Source of the DNA: Streptomyces endophytica
Lineage (GTDB): Bacteria > Actinomycetota > Actinomycetes > Streptomycetales > Streptomycetaceae
Direction: 5' to 3'
NCBI RefSeq assembly: GCF_026153355.1
Contig: NZ_CP110636.1
Span: forward strand, 3,410,001 to 3,474,000
Length of the DNA stretch: 64,000 nt
Under the pieces are notes generated by a model, which did not search any database, was not told the origin of the DNA, and saw only the letters and a list, made by a program, of their open reading frames with translations. Made by a program: the position numbers and the translations under genes. Position 1 is the stretch's first letter. Each line of letters opens with the position of its first letter. Shown here piece after piece: positions 1 through 11,600 of this stretch.

Positions 1-1
1 C

Positions 2-1753
2 GTCACCGCCCGGGTCTACCTCGCCGGCCGCGACGCCAAGGGCCTGGCCGCCTACGCCCGGGCCGTGTCCGACCCGCACTCGGCCGCGTACGGGAAGTAC
101 CTGAGCGCCGCGCAGACGCGGGCCCGCTTCGGTGCCACCCGTGACCAGATAGCCAAGGTGACCGACTGGCTGACGAAGTCCGGCCTGAAGGTCACCGGCT
201 CCACCAACCGCTACCTCACGGTCACCGGCGATGCGGCCGCCGCCGAGCAGGCCTTCGCCACCGACCTGCACAACTACCGCAAGGGCGGGCACACTTACCA
301 CGCCCCGTCGACCACCGCCTCCGCGCCCGCCACGCTGGCCGACGCGGTGCTGACGGTCACCGGCCTGGACAACGCGCCGAAGCTCGCCAAGCACCACTCC
401 GGCGAACTGCCGCCCCCGGAGGGCGTCTTCCGGAACTCCGGCCCGTTCTCCTCGTACTACGGCTCCCGCACGAACAAGAAGCTGCCGTCCGCCTACGGGA
501 GCAAGGCTCCGTACGCGGTCAAGGGCTACACCGGCCAGCAGCTGAGGGCCGCCTACGGGGCGAAGAAGTGGACCGGCAAGGGCGTCACCGTCGCGATCAC
601 CGACGCCTTCGCCTCGCCGACGATCTCCAAGGACGCCGCCACCTACGCGGCCCGCAATGGCGACGCCGCGTACCGCCGCGGCCAGCTCTCCCAGGTGCTG
701 CCCAACAAGTACACGCACATCGACGAGTGCGGCGCGGCCGGCTGGTACGGCGAGGAGACCCTCGACGTCGAGGCCGTCCACGCGGTCGCCCCGGCCTCCG
801 ACGTCGTCTACGTCGGCGCCGCCTCCTGCATGGACGACGACCTGATCGACTCGCTCGGCAAGATCGTCGACGGTCACCTCGCCGACATCGTCTCCAACTC
901 CTGGGGCGACATCGAGGCGAACGAGACCCCGGACGTGGCCGCCGCCTACGACCAGCTCTTCCAGCAGGGCGCGGTCCAGGGCATCGGCTTCTACTTCTCC
1001 TCCGGCGACAACGGTGACGAGGTCGCCAACACCGGCACCAAGCAGGTCGACACCCCGGCGAACTCCGCCTGGGTGACCGCGGTCGGCGGCACCTCCCTGG
1101 CCGTCGGCAAGCACGACACGTACCAGTGGGAGACCGGCTGGGGCACCCAGAAGGCCCTGCTCTCCAAGGACGGCAACAGCTGGGCAGGCTTCCCGGGCGC
1201 CTTCAACGGCGGGGCCGGCGGCGGTGTCAGCAAGACCGTCCCGCAGCCCTTCTACCAGCGCGGAGTCGTTCCGGACTCGCTGTCCAACTCCCTCCTGAAG
1301 GGCCGGATGCGCACCGTTCCGGACATCTCCGCGGTCGCCGACCCCAACACCGGCTTCCTGGTGGGTCAGACCCAGACCCTGCCCGGCGGCAAGCTCGGCT
1401 ACGACGAGTACCGCATCGGCGGCACCTCCCTGGCCGCCCCAGTCATCGCCGGCGTCCAGGCGCTCGCCCAGCAGGCCCGGCACGGTGTGGCCATCGGCTT
1501 CGCCAACCCCGGCATCTACCAGCGCTACGGCACGTCGGCCTACCACGACGTCACCGACCACCCGCTGGGCGCCGGACGTGACCTCGCCGTCGTCCGCGTG
1601 GACTACGTCAACGGCACCGACAGCAGCAAGGGCACCACGACCTCGCTGCGCAGCCTCGGCAAGGACAGCTCCCTGCACGCCGTCGTCGGCTACGACGACG
1701 TCACCGGTGTGGGCAGCCCCAGCGCCGGCTACGTGAGCTCCTACCGTCCCTGA
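2..1753 (+). CDS. S53 family (sedolisin/kumamolisin) secreted serine peptidase, 5' end outside window
   Basis: The reading frame is already open at base 2, so the start codon, signal peptide and part of the propeptide lie upstream. The first ~120 visible residues match a pro-kumamolisin activation domain (PHSAAYGKYLS, then a second YLTVTGD segment). The peptidase domain shows the S53 hallmarks: the acidic pair in YGEETLDVEAVH (about 745-780), the oxyanion-hole Asp in SSGDNGD (about 1000) and the serine nucleophile in GGTSLAAPVIAG (about 1420-1455). Family members are acid-active endopeptidases exported and self-processed outside the cell. It ends in the short tail after VGSPSAGYVSSYRP, so no C-terminal accessory domain is present. 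Family assignment is firm; substrate is unknown. Confidence 0.93.
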   Translation, partial: VTARVYLAGRDAKGLAAYARAVSDPHSAAYGKYLSAAQTRARFGATRDQIAKVTDWLTKSGLKVTGSTNRYLTVTGDAAAAEQAFATDLHNYRKGGHTYHAPSTTASAPATLADAVLTVTGLDNAPKLAKHHSGELPPPEGVFRNSGPFSSYYGSRTNKKLPSAYGSKAPYAVKGYTGQQLRAAYGAKKWTGKGVTVAITDAFASPTISKDAATYAARNGDAAYRRGQLSQVLPNKYTHIDECGAAGWYGEETLDVEAVHAVAPASDVVYVGAASCMDDDLIDSLGKIVDGHLADIVSNSWGDIEANETPDVAAAYDQLFQQGAVQGIGFYFSSGDNGDEVANTGTKQVDTPANSAWVTAVGGTSLAVGKHDTYQWETGWGTQKALLSKDGNSWAGFPGAFNGGAGGGVSKTVPQPFYQRGVVPDSLSNSLLKGRMRTVPDISAVADPNTGFLVGQTQTLPGGKLGYDEYRIGGTSLAAPVIAGVQALAQQARHGVAIGFANPGIYQRYGTSAYHDVTDHPLGAGRDLAVVRVDYVNGTDSSKGTTTSLRSLGKDSSLHAVVGYDDVTGVGSPSAGYVSSYRP

Positions 1754-1763
1754 CGGACCGCGC

Positions 1764-1795
1764 GGCCCGCGCCGGGGGAATCCTCGGCGCGGGCC
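1764..1795 (+). terminator. Hairpin terminator after the S53 peptidase
   Basis: A perfect 10-bp stem GGCCCGCGCC (1764-1773) / GGCGCGGGCC (1786-1795) starts 10 bases after the stop codon. There is no T-tract, as is common in Streptomyces. It separates the peptidase from the leuS leader. Confidence 0.7.
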
Positions 1796-1810
1796 CCGCA
1801 CGCCCTGCGG

Positions 1811-1816
1811 TACCCT
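1811..1816 (+). promoter_or_regulatory. -10 box TACCCT of the leuS leader transcript
   Basis: TACCCT fits the actinobacterial TANNNT -10 consensus and lies 6 nt before the leader-peptide ATG. The mRNA would therefore begin at or next to the A of that ATG, and the peptide would be translated from a leaderless transcript. No convincing -35 is visible. Confidence 0.5.
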
Positions 1817-1822
1817 GGCGCC

Positions 1823-1861
1823 ATGCGTGCCGTACGCCTTCTGCTTAGCGGGCCGCGCTGA
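1823..1861 (+). CDS. leuS leader peptide MRAVRLLLSGPR
   Basis: A 12-codon ORF with three consecutive leucine codons (CTT CTG CTT) followed by TGA, placed about 150 bases before leuS and just ahead of a T-tailed terminator. This is the classic composition of an attenuation sensor: shortage of charged tRNA-Leu stalls the ribosome on the Leu run and changes folding of the downstream RNA. Attenuators upstream of leuS have been predicted comparatively in some Streptomyces. CTT is a rare codon in this GC-rich genome, so its double use here looks selected. Confidence 0.8.
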   Translation: MRAVRLLLSGPR

Positions 1862-1902
1862 TCAGTGCCGACGGATGACAGACCCGTCGGAATCGGCGCG
1901 GC
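1852..1902 (+). promoter_or_regulatory. leuS attenuator: alternative RNA stems before the terminator
   Basis: Two stems can be read directly. CCGACGG (1868-1874) pairs perfectly with CCGTCGG (1884-1890). GCCGCGC at the end of the leader ORF (1852-1858) pairs with GCGCGGC (1896-1902) and encloses the first stem. A ribosome on the leader stop codon would block the outer stem; one stalled on the Leu codons would leave it free. I could not identify a strand that directly pairs with the terminator arm, so the exact switch geometry is inferred, not shown. Confidence 0.55.
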
Positions 1903-1904
1903 GT

Positions 1905-1930
1905 CCCCTCCTGTGCGAGGGGTCTTTTTG
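1905..1930 (+). terminator. T-tailed intrinsic terminator of the leuS attenuator
   Basis: CCCCTC (1905-1910) and GAGGGG (1917-1922) form a 6-bp stem with a 6-nt loop, immediately followed by TCTTTTTG and then TTT. A T-run this long is exceptional for this genome. It sits between the leucine leader peptide and leuS. Confidence 0.8.
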
Positions 1931-2007
1931 TTTCCGGAGTTCCGGGGACAAGGTCCGGGACAAGGCGCGTTTCCGCAGGCAGAGACGATCGATGGAGCTT
2001 TGAGACG

Positions 2008-4914
<2,907 letters not shown>

Positions 4915-4925
4915 GCCATCTGCGG

Positions 4926-5030
4926 CCTTCCGGTCCGTGCGGGCCTGGGGCATGGGGGGCGCCTTCCGGTCCGCGCGGGCCTGGGTCATGGAGGGCGTTT
5001 TCCGGCCCGAGAGGTCTGTGCGGACGCATA
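4926..5030 (+). repeat. 36-bp tandem repeat, three diverged copies
   Basis: The segment CCTTCCGGTCCG...GGGCCTGGG.CATGG recurs with a period of 36 bases (TTCCGG at 4928, 4964 and 5000), becoming degenerate in the third copy. It fills most of the 324-bp gap between leuS and the next gene. No coding potential is recognisable. Confidence 0.65.
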
Positions 5031-5128
5031 CCATCGGCGGTGCCTGCCGGTCCGTGAGGACGTGAGCGGCGGGCGCCGGCCGGGGGCGGCGGAAGGCCGG
5101 ACGAGCGCGGTATAGGGGTTTCCCCTAC

Positions 5129-5167
5129 GGGCAGGTTGGGGGTTCTTCCGGACCCCGCAACCTGCCC
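5129..5167 (+). terminator. Hairpin terminator downstream of leuS
   Basis: GGGCAGGTTG (5129-5138) pairs with CAACCTGCCC (5158-5167). A second inner pair GGGGT/ACCCC lies in the loop, and TTT follows. The stem is symmetrical enough to work in both directions. Confidence 0.7.
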
Positions 5168-5238
5168 TTTCCGTTTACGGTGGAGGGACAGGGCGCAGGC
5201 GAAAGTCCGGCGCCACCGACACGCCTGGGGGAGATCCC

Positions 5239-5988
5239 ATGGAAGCCGCCGCCATCATCGGACTGCTCTTCGTGCTGTTCGTCCTGGCCGGCGTGCTCCT
5301 GACGGTCAAGGCAGTGAAGGCGACCAAGCGCGGCGTGGACCGTACGGTCGCCCAGGCGCGCCGAACGGTCGAGGACACCACCCTCCGGGCCCGGCAGCTC
5401 GCCCAGCCCGGTGTGGTCGGCGAGCTGGCCCAGCTGCGGCTGTCGCTCAGAACGTCCATGCGGGCCACCCAGGACGTGCTGTACGGAGGCGCTCCGGACG
5501 ACGCGTCCCTGAGCGAGGCGATCGGCCTGTTCGAGCGGCTGAGCGCCCACGGCCACGAGCTGGACGCCGAGCTCAAACGCCTGGAACGCGAGCCCGACCG
5601 GGCCACCATCGCCGCCCGCCTCCCGGAGCTGAGGGAGCGCTTGGAACGGATCACGCACTCCGCCGAGTCGCTCCGCTGGGCCGCCCGCGACCGGGCACGC
5701 AAGTTCGCCGACGACGACCTCGCGGCACTGACCGACCAGATCGACGTCGAGGCAGGCGCCCTGCGCCACTGGACCCAGGCTCCTGAGGAGCAGCCGAGCG
5801 ACAGGGGTGTGGACCGGGGCCGCTCCGGGGACGTTCGGGGGCAGGGCAGGGGGCGCCGGCGCCCGGCGGTCGCCGCTCGTGGGCGCCGGAGGGCGGGGAC
5901 GAGCAGCAACGGGCGATCACCGCGCCCGACGGCCGCGGCCGGCCGACGTACCCGTGGGAGAAGTCCCCGCGGGCGGAGGAAGGCATGA
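5239..5988 (+). CDS. Membrane-anchored protein of unknown function, C terminus probably frameshifted
   Basis: ATG at 5239 follows a good Shine-Dalgarno (GGGGGAG). Residues ~3-24 form one transmembrane helix, followed by a basic stretch and then a helical, charged cytoplasmic region with coiled-coil character to about residue 180. I do not recognise the family. After about base 5785 the frame becomes Arg-rich low complexity with relaxed third-position GC. From about 5823 the -1 frame instead gives plausible protein with strong GC3 (containing ITAPDGRGRP and PTYPWEKSPRAEE) and stops at 6041. The simplest reading is one missing base between 5785 and 5875; the repaired protein would be about 267 aa. 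Confidence 0.7.
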   Translation: MEAAAIIGLLFVLFVLAGVLLTVKAVKATKRGVDRTVAQARRTVEDTTLRARQLAQPGVVGELAQLRLSLRTSMRATQDVLYGGAPDDASLSEAIGLFERLSAHGHELDAELKRLEREPDRATIAARLPELRERLERITHSAESLRWAARDRARKFADDDLAALTDQIDVEAGALRHWTQAPEEQPSDRGVDRGRSGDVRGQGRGRRRPAVAARGRRRAGTSSNGRSPRPTAAAGRRTRGRSPRGRRKA

Positions 5989-6169
5989 CGACTCGGCGGA
6001 CGGAGGGCAGGGGGACGGGCGCGGGCACGACCAAGACCTGAGTGCTGAGAGGTGGTGGAGGTGGGTGGGGGGGGCGGGGCGGGGCCCCCGGGGAAGGAAG
6101 GCCAATCCCACCCACGGCCATAGGGGAGGCCCACGACAGCCCGCCACCAGGAACGCCAACGCCACCGGG

Positions 6170-6253
6170 AGTCCGCAGTTGAGGCGCGTCTACCGGGAGT
6201 CTGCAGCCGGGGCGCGTCTACCGGGAGCCCGAGGCCGGGGCGCGCCAATCGGG
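6170..6253 (+). repeat. 28-bp tandem repeat, three copies
   Basis: Three 28-base units (6170-6197, 6198-6225, 6226-6253) share the frame AG.C.G.AG...GGGCGCG and end in TACCGGG or AATCGGG. They lie in the 366-bp gap before degV, which otherwise holds only GC-rich sequence and the degV promoter. Confidence 0.65.
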
Positions 6254-6370
6254 AGTACCCGCGCGACCGCGGCCTCCGCGAGGTCCGTCGCGGAGGTGAT
6301 GCTTCCGTTGCCTGCTGGGTACTTGGCAGAGCCTTGGGGAAACCTGGAAGATCTTGGGGACGGACCCGCA

Positions 6371-6400
6371 CTGTGCGACGTCCCGATCCCCGGATAATCT
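6371..6400 (+). promoter_or_regulatory. degV promoter, leaderless type
   Basis: TAATCT (6395-6400) is a good -10, with CTGTGC (6371-6376) as a weak -35 at an 18-bp spacing. The -10 ends 7 nt before the degV ATG at 6408 and there is no ribosome binding site, so the message is probably leaderless. Confidence 0.55.
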
Positions 6401-6407
6401 CCCTGTC

Positions 6408-7253
6408 ATGTCCCGCCATGTCGCGATCGTCACCGATTCCACGGCCTACCTGCCGCGGACGGCCGTCGAGCGCCACCGCATCACGGCCGTACCGCTGACC
6501 GTCGTCCTGGGGGACCAGGCCCTTGAAGAGGGCACCGAGATCTCCGCGAGATCCGTCGCGCAGGCCCTGCAGAAGCGGCGCAGCGTGACGACCTCCCGGC
6601 CCAGCCCGGCCGTGTTCGCGGACACCTACCGCGAGGTGGCGGCGGCCGGAGCGACCGGCATCGTCTCCCTCCACCTCTCCTCGGAATTCTCCGGCACCTA
6701 CGACGCGGCAGTGATGGCCGCCAAGGACGCCCCGGTCCCGGTGCACGTCGTGGACACCGGGATGGTCGCCATGGCGCTCGGGTTCTGCGCCCTCGCCGCC
6801 GCCGAGACCGCGGAGGCCGGCGGCGACGTGGACGATGCGGTCGCCGCGGCGGAGAAGCGGGCCGCGGGCACGTCCGCCTACTTCTACGTCGACACCCTGG
6901 ACTATCTGCGCCGCGGTGGCCGGATCGGCGCGGCCCAGGCCCTCCTCGGCTCGGCGCTCGCCGTCAAACCGCTTCTCCAACTGGCGGACGGACGGATCGA
7001 GCTGCTGGAGAAGGTCCGTACGGCATCCAAGGCCATCGCACGGCTTGAGGAGATCGCCGTGGAACGGGCGGGCGAGGGCCAGATCGACATCGCGGTGCAC
7101 CATCTCGCCGCCGCGGAACGCGCGGACGCGCTCGCCCAGCGGCTCCGTGAGCGGATCCCGGGGCTGAACGAGCTCCATGTGAGCGAGGTCGGCGCGGTGA
7201 TCGGTGCACACACCGGGCCTGGGTTGCTGGCGGTCGTGGTGTCACCGCGCTGA
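6408..7253 (+). CDS. DegV family fatty-acid-binding protein
   Basis: 281 aa. The N terminus MSRHVAIVTDSTAYLP is the canonical DegV opening, with the TDST motif that contacts the lipid carboxylate. The second domain contains YFYVDTLDYLRRGGRIG, another family landmark. DegV (FakB-like) proteins bind a fatty acid and, in Firmicutes, present it to the kinase FakA; the actinobacterial role is not established. A longer reading from 6354 has no support. The ATG at 6408 is preferred because the promoter spacing predicts a leaderless start there and because it gives the family N terminus. Confidence 0.92.
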   Translation: MSRHVAIVTDSTAYLPRTAVERHRITAVPLTVVLGDQALEEGTEISARSVAQALQKRRSVTTSRPSPAVFADTYREVAAAGATGIVSLHLSSEFSGTYDAAVMAAKDAPVPVHVVDTGMVAMALGFCALAAAETAEAGGDVDDAVAAAEKRAAGTSAYFYVDTLDYLRRGGRIGAAQALLGSALAVKPLLQLADGRIELLEKVRTASKAIARLEEIAVERAGEGQIDIAVHHLAAAERADALAQRLRERIPGLNELHVSEVGAVIGAHTGPGLLAVVVSPR

Positions 7254-7375
7254 GCGAGGCGGAAGGGGCACGGCAGGGCACGTGTGGGTGACGAAGTTAT
7301 CCACAACTTCGGTGTTGTCCACGGGATTTGACACCGCTCGGCAGACTCTGCGCCGGTCACTTAGCGTCAGGAGCT

Positions 7376-8659
7376 ATGAACTCCTCGCAGACCGCTCGAC
7401 TCGACTCGTCCGTATCCCTCTCCACGCGGGCCGCGCCGGCTGACGGCCCCTCCTCGGCTCCGGAAGCCTCTGCCGAACGTCCCGGCTGGTCGTGGGCGTC
7501 CGACTCGGCAGCCCCGTACGAGCTGGACGCCCTGACCGGCACTCCACCCCCTCCTGACTCCTCACCCCCTCCTGATTCCTCACTCCCTCCGGAACCGGTG
7601 GGCGAATCCGTGGCGCCCTCGCCGGAGCCGGCAGCCGCAGCCGCAGCCGCATCGCCCTCGCCGGAACCTGTGCGCGGACCCGTGGCCCCCTCTCGTGCGC
7701 GTGCGCGCGAGGAGTGGGAGCGCGAGCGGGTACGGGCCCGGGTGGCGGCGATCTTCGGCGATACGGAGCGGGCGGCCGCGATGACCGGGCCACCCTCACC
7801 CGGACACGATCCGCCGCCCCAGCCTCAGCCCCAGCCCCGGCCCCCGCGCCCGCAGCGCGCGGAGCGAGCCTGGCTGGCGGTGCGCGAACGGCTCCCGCTG
7901 TGGCTGCAGTTACGGTGCAGTACCGACCCCAGGGCACTGGCCGCCCTGGCGTTGGTGCTGATCGTGGCGGTGGCGTTCGCGGTGCACCACTTCTGGACCG
8001 GGCGCCCGGAACCGGTACGCGCCCCGGCCGTCGAACGGTCCGCCACGGGGCCGGACGACCGACACCGTGGGCCCGGAGCGGCCGCCGACCCGCACTCATC
8101 CGCACTTCCGTCATCCGCACCCTCGTCAGCCTCCTCGACGGGCGCGAGTGGTTCGGCGGACGGTGCGGCGGGTGGCTCCTCGGGCGGTGCGGGGCGCCAG
8201 CTGGTCGTCGATGTCACGGGCAAGGTCCGGCATCCCGGCATCCACCGGATGCCGCCGGGCTCGCGGGTGATCGACGCGCTGCGGGCCGCGGGCGGTGTGC
8301 TGCACGGGGCGAACGTCAGCGGGCTCAACCGGGCGCGGCTGCTGACCGACGGCGAGCAGATCGCGGTCGGCGTGCCGGGCGCCGCGGCCGGCGGCGGTGC
8401 CGGCCCCGGTGGTGCGGGGGCCGGTGGCACGGGCAGCGGGACGGCGGGTGGCGGAGCCGGTCCGAGCGGTCCGGTGAGCCTCAGCACGGCGACGGAGCAG
8501 CAGCTCGACGCCTTGCCGGGCGTCGGCCCCGTACTGGCGCGCCACATCATCGAATTCCGCACCCAGCACGGCGGCTTCACCTCGGTGGAGCAGCTTCGTC
8601 AGGTGACCGGTATCGGCGACCGTCGCTTCGCCGATCTGCGGCCCTTGGTGGAGCCATGA
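7376..8659 (+). CDS. comEA: ComEA-type DNA-binding protein
   Basis: About 427 aa. A long Pro/Ser-rich cytoplasmic N-terminal region with short direct DNA repeats (7545-7590) is followed by one transmembrane helix (~residues 186-207, ALAALALVLIVAVAFAVHHFW). An SLBB domain follows (~275-332, VVDVTGKVRHPGIHRMPPGS) and then a C-terminal helix-hairpin-helix pair (~368-427, DALPGVGPVLARHIIEFR and VTGIGDRRF). ComEA binds incoming double-stranded DNA at the membrane in competent bacteria; its role in Streptomyces is unproven. The stop overlaps the comEC start (ATGA), so the two are translationally coupled. The exact start is uncertain because the ATG at 7376 has a closely spaced AGGAG. Confidence 0.88.
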   Translation: MNSSQTARLDSSVSLSTRAAPADGPSSAPEASAERPGWSWASDSAAPYELDALTGTPPPPDSSPPPDSSLPPEPVGESVAPSPEPAAAAAAASPSPEPVRGPVAPSRARAREEWERERVRARVAAIFGDTERAAAMTGPPSPGHDPPPQPQPQPRPPRPQRAERAWLAVRERLPLWLQLRCSTDPRALAALALVLIVAVAFAVHHFWTGRPEPVRAPAVERSATGPDDRHRGPGAAADPHSSALPSSAPSSASSTGASGSADGAAGGSSGGAGRQLVVDVTGKVRHPGIHRMPPGSRVIDALRAAGGVLHGANVSGLNRARLLTDGEQIAVGVPGAAAGGGAGPGGAGAGGTGSGTAGGGAGPSGPVSLSTATEQQLDALPGVGPVLARHIIEFRTQHGGFTSVEQLRQVTGIGDRRFADLRPLVEP

Positions 8660-11600
8660 CCACCGCCCGGCCCTCGGTGCACGCCACGGCCCCCTCGCCG
8701 CGCGGCGCTTCGGACCCGCGACAGGAAGGACCGCCCGACCTGCGCCTGGCCGGACCGGCGCTGGCGGCCTGGGCAGCCGCGGCGATCGGGCTGGGTGCGC
8801 CCGGCGGCGGCGTGGCGATGGCCTGCGCGGTGGGGGTGGTGCTCGCGGCACTCGCGTTACGGGTGGCCGTCCTCCGGCGCCGGGCGGAACGCGGGGGAGG
8901 CGGGGAGTACGAGGGAACGGAGGTGTGCGAGCAGTACGAGGTGGATGAGCGGGACGACGAGTACGGGGAGGACAAGGAGAACGAGGAGAACGACGAGTAC
9001 GAGGAGGACAAGGAAGGCGAGCAAAGTGGTGCGGGTGCGGGTGCGGGTGCGGGTGCGGGTGCCGTTACCGGTACCGGTGCGGGACGTGAGGCGGAGGGTG
9101 GGGCAGGGGCCGTTCGGGGTGGCGCGGCGGGGCGCGCGTACCGGCCCGGCTCCTCCCGTCGATGGTCCTCCGGGGCGTGGGCGGCGCTGGCCGCCGTGCT
9201 GCTGGGGGCTGTCGCAGGGGCGGCGTCCGCGGCGTTGCATGCGGCGGACGTCCGGCGTGGTCCGCTGCCTGACCTGGCGGACCGCTATGCGCGGGTCACG
9301 GTGGAGCTGGAGGTGACCGATGACCCTCGGCTGACCCGGCCCCGGGTGCGCGGTTCCCAACGGACGCCTGCGGCCGTGGTGTTCAACGCCGATGCCGTGC
9401 GGGTCACCGCTCCGGACGGCGCGGTCACCGCCGTGCGTACCCCCACTCTGGTCCTCGTACGGCAGGGCGGAAGCGACGAAGGCGCGCCGCCCGGCGGTGC
9501 GAGCTCCGCAGGTGAGGGGGACCGGCCGGACGGGCGCTCGGCGCCAACGGCCGCGGCGCTGTCGGAGGCTTGGCGCGGGCTGCTGCCGTCGACGCGGATC
9601 CGGGTCGTGGCGCGGGCCGTACCACCGCTCATGCCCGGTGATCAGGTCGCCGCGGTGTTGCGGGTCGACGGCGACGCGCCGCCGGTCAAGATCGCCGGCC
9701 CGTCGGTGCTGCAGCGGGTGGCCGGACGTGTGCGGGCCGGGCTGCGTGAGGCCACGGACGGGCTCCGGCCCGACGCCCGTGCACTGTTGCCCGGGCTGGT
9801 CGTAGGGGACACCTCACGCGTGCCGCCGGATCTGGACGCGGCCTTCCGGGCCACCGATCTGACGCACCTGCTTGCCGTCTCCGGCAGCAATCTCACGATC
9901 GTGCTCGCCCTGCTGATCGGCCCGCCACACCTCGCCACGCGTGCCGAGCGGCGTGGGCTGGCGCCCCGCCTGAGGCTGTCGTTGCGCGGCACCGCCGTCA
10001 TCGGGGGCGTGCTGGCGCTGGCCTTCGTGGTCGTGTGCCGCCCGGACCCGAGCGTGCTGCGGGCCGCCGCCTGTGGCCTGATCACCCTGCTGGCCATCGG
10101 CACCGGCCGTCGCCGTTCGCTGCTCCCCGCGCTGGCCGCCGCGGTGCTGCTGCTGGTGCTCTACGACCCCTGGCTCGCGCGACGGTACGGCTTCCTGCTC
10201 TCCGTACTGGCCACCGGCGCACTGCTGTTGCTCGCACCGCGCTGGAGCGCCGCCCTCCAACGGCGCCGGATGCCACCCAGGCTCGCCGAAGTGATCGCGG
10301 CCGCTGCCGCGGCACAGGCGGTCTGTGCGCCCGTGATCGTGGTGCTCGCCGCCCGCGTGGGCCTGGTGGCCGTGCCGTGCAATCTGCTGGCCGAGCTGGC
10401 GGTGGGCCCGGCCACGGTCCTCGGGTTCGCGGCGCTGGTCACGGCCCCGTTCGTCCTGCCGGTCGCCCAGGCACTGGCGTGGTGCGCCGGCTGGCCCGCC
10501 GAGTGGATCGCCGGTGTCGCCCGTACGGGCGCGGCGCTGCCCGGAGCGGAGATCGCCTGGCCCGGCGGCTGGGCGGGTGCCCTGGCGCTGGCGGCCGTCA
10601 CGGTGGTGCTGGTGCCGGTCGGGCGACGGGTGGTGCGCCGTCCCTGGCTCTGCGTCCTGTGTGCGTTCGCCCTGCTGCTGGCGGTGTGCCGCCCCGCTCC
10701 GTTCACCCGTGTCATCACCGGCTGGCCGCCGCCCGGATGGCGTGCCGTGGTCTGCGACGTGGGGCAGGGCGACGGCCTGGTCTTGGCCGCCGGGGACGGT
10801 ACGGCGCTGGTGGTGGACACCGGCCCCGAGCCGCGCGCCATCGACCGCTGCCTCACGGAGCTGGGTATCCGCCGGATCCCCCTGCTCGTCCTCACCCACT
10901 TCCATGCCGACCACGTGGACGGGCTTCCCGGCGCGCTCCGTGGCCGGTCGGTCGGTGCGATCGAGACCACGACCCTGCAAGATCCGCCGGGCCAGGCCCG
11001 GTTCGTACGGGAGACGGCCGCCCGGGCCGGGATTCCGCTGGTGCGTGCCGTTCCGGGGGAGCGGCGGCGCCTCGGCCCGCTCAGCTGGGAAGTGCTCTGG
11101 CCTCCTGGTTCGCCGTTCGCCCCGGCGCTCGACGGGCCCAACGACGCCAGTGTCACCCTGCTCGTACGGACCGGTGGACTGACGCTCCTGCTCCTCGGTG
11201 ATCTCGAACCGCCTGCCCAACAGGCGCTGCTGGCGGCGCATCCGGAGGTGGCGGGGGTCGATGTCCTGAAGGTGGCGCACCACGGTTCCGCGCATCAGGC
11301 TCCGCCGCTGATGCACCGGCTGGCGCCGCGCCTGGCGCTGATCTCGTGCGGTGCCGACAACCCCTACGGCCATCCCGCGCTGCGGACGGTCGCCGCGCTG
11401 CGGGCGCTGGGCGCGCGGGTGCTGCGTACCGACACCGACGGTGCGATCGCGATCGTCGGGACTCCGGGCAGGCTCGCCGCGACCGTGACCGGCCGGCGGA
11501 CGGGGGCGCGCCTGCCGAGCGGCCGGGGCGGTGGGCGCGGTCGGGGGAGGCGGCGAGGCCGCCGAATACGCAGGCGGGGGCAGGCCGGCCGGGGCCGGCC

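Noticed and set aside
9814..11373. Long minus-strand frame opposite comEC
   Set aside because: Composition is Gln/Arg/His repeats typical of a codon-position shadow; ComEC motifs on the plus strand explain the region.
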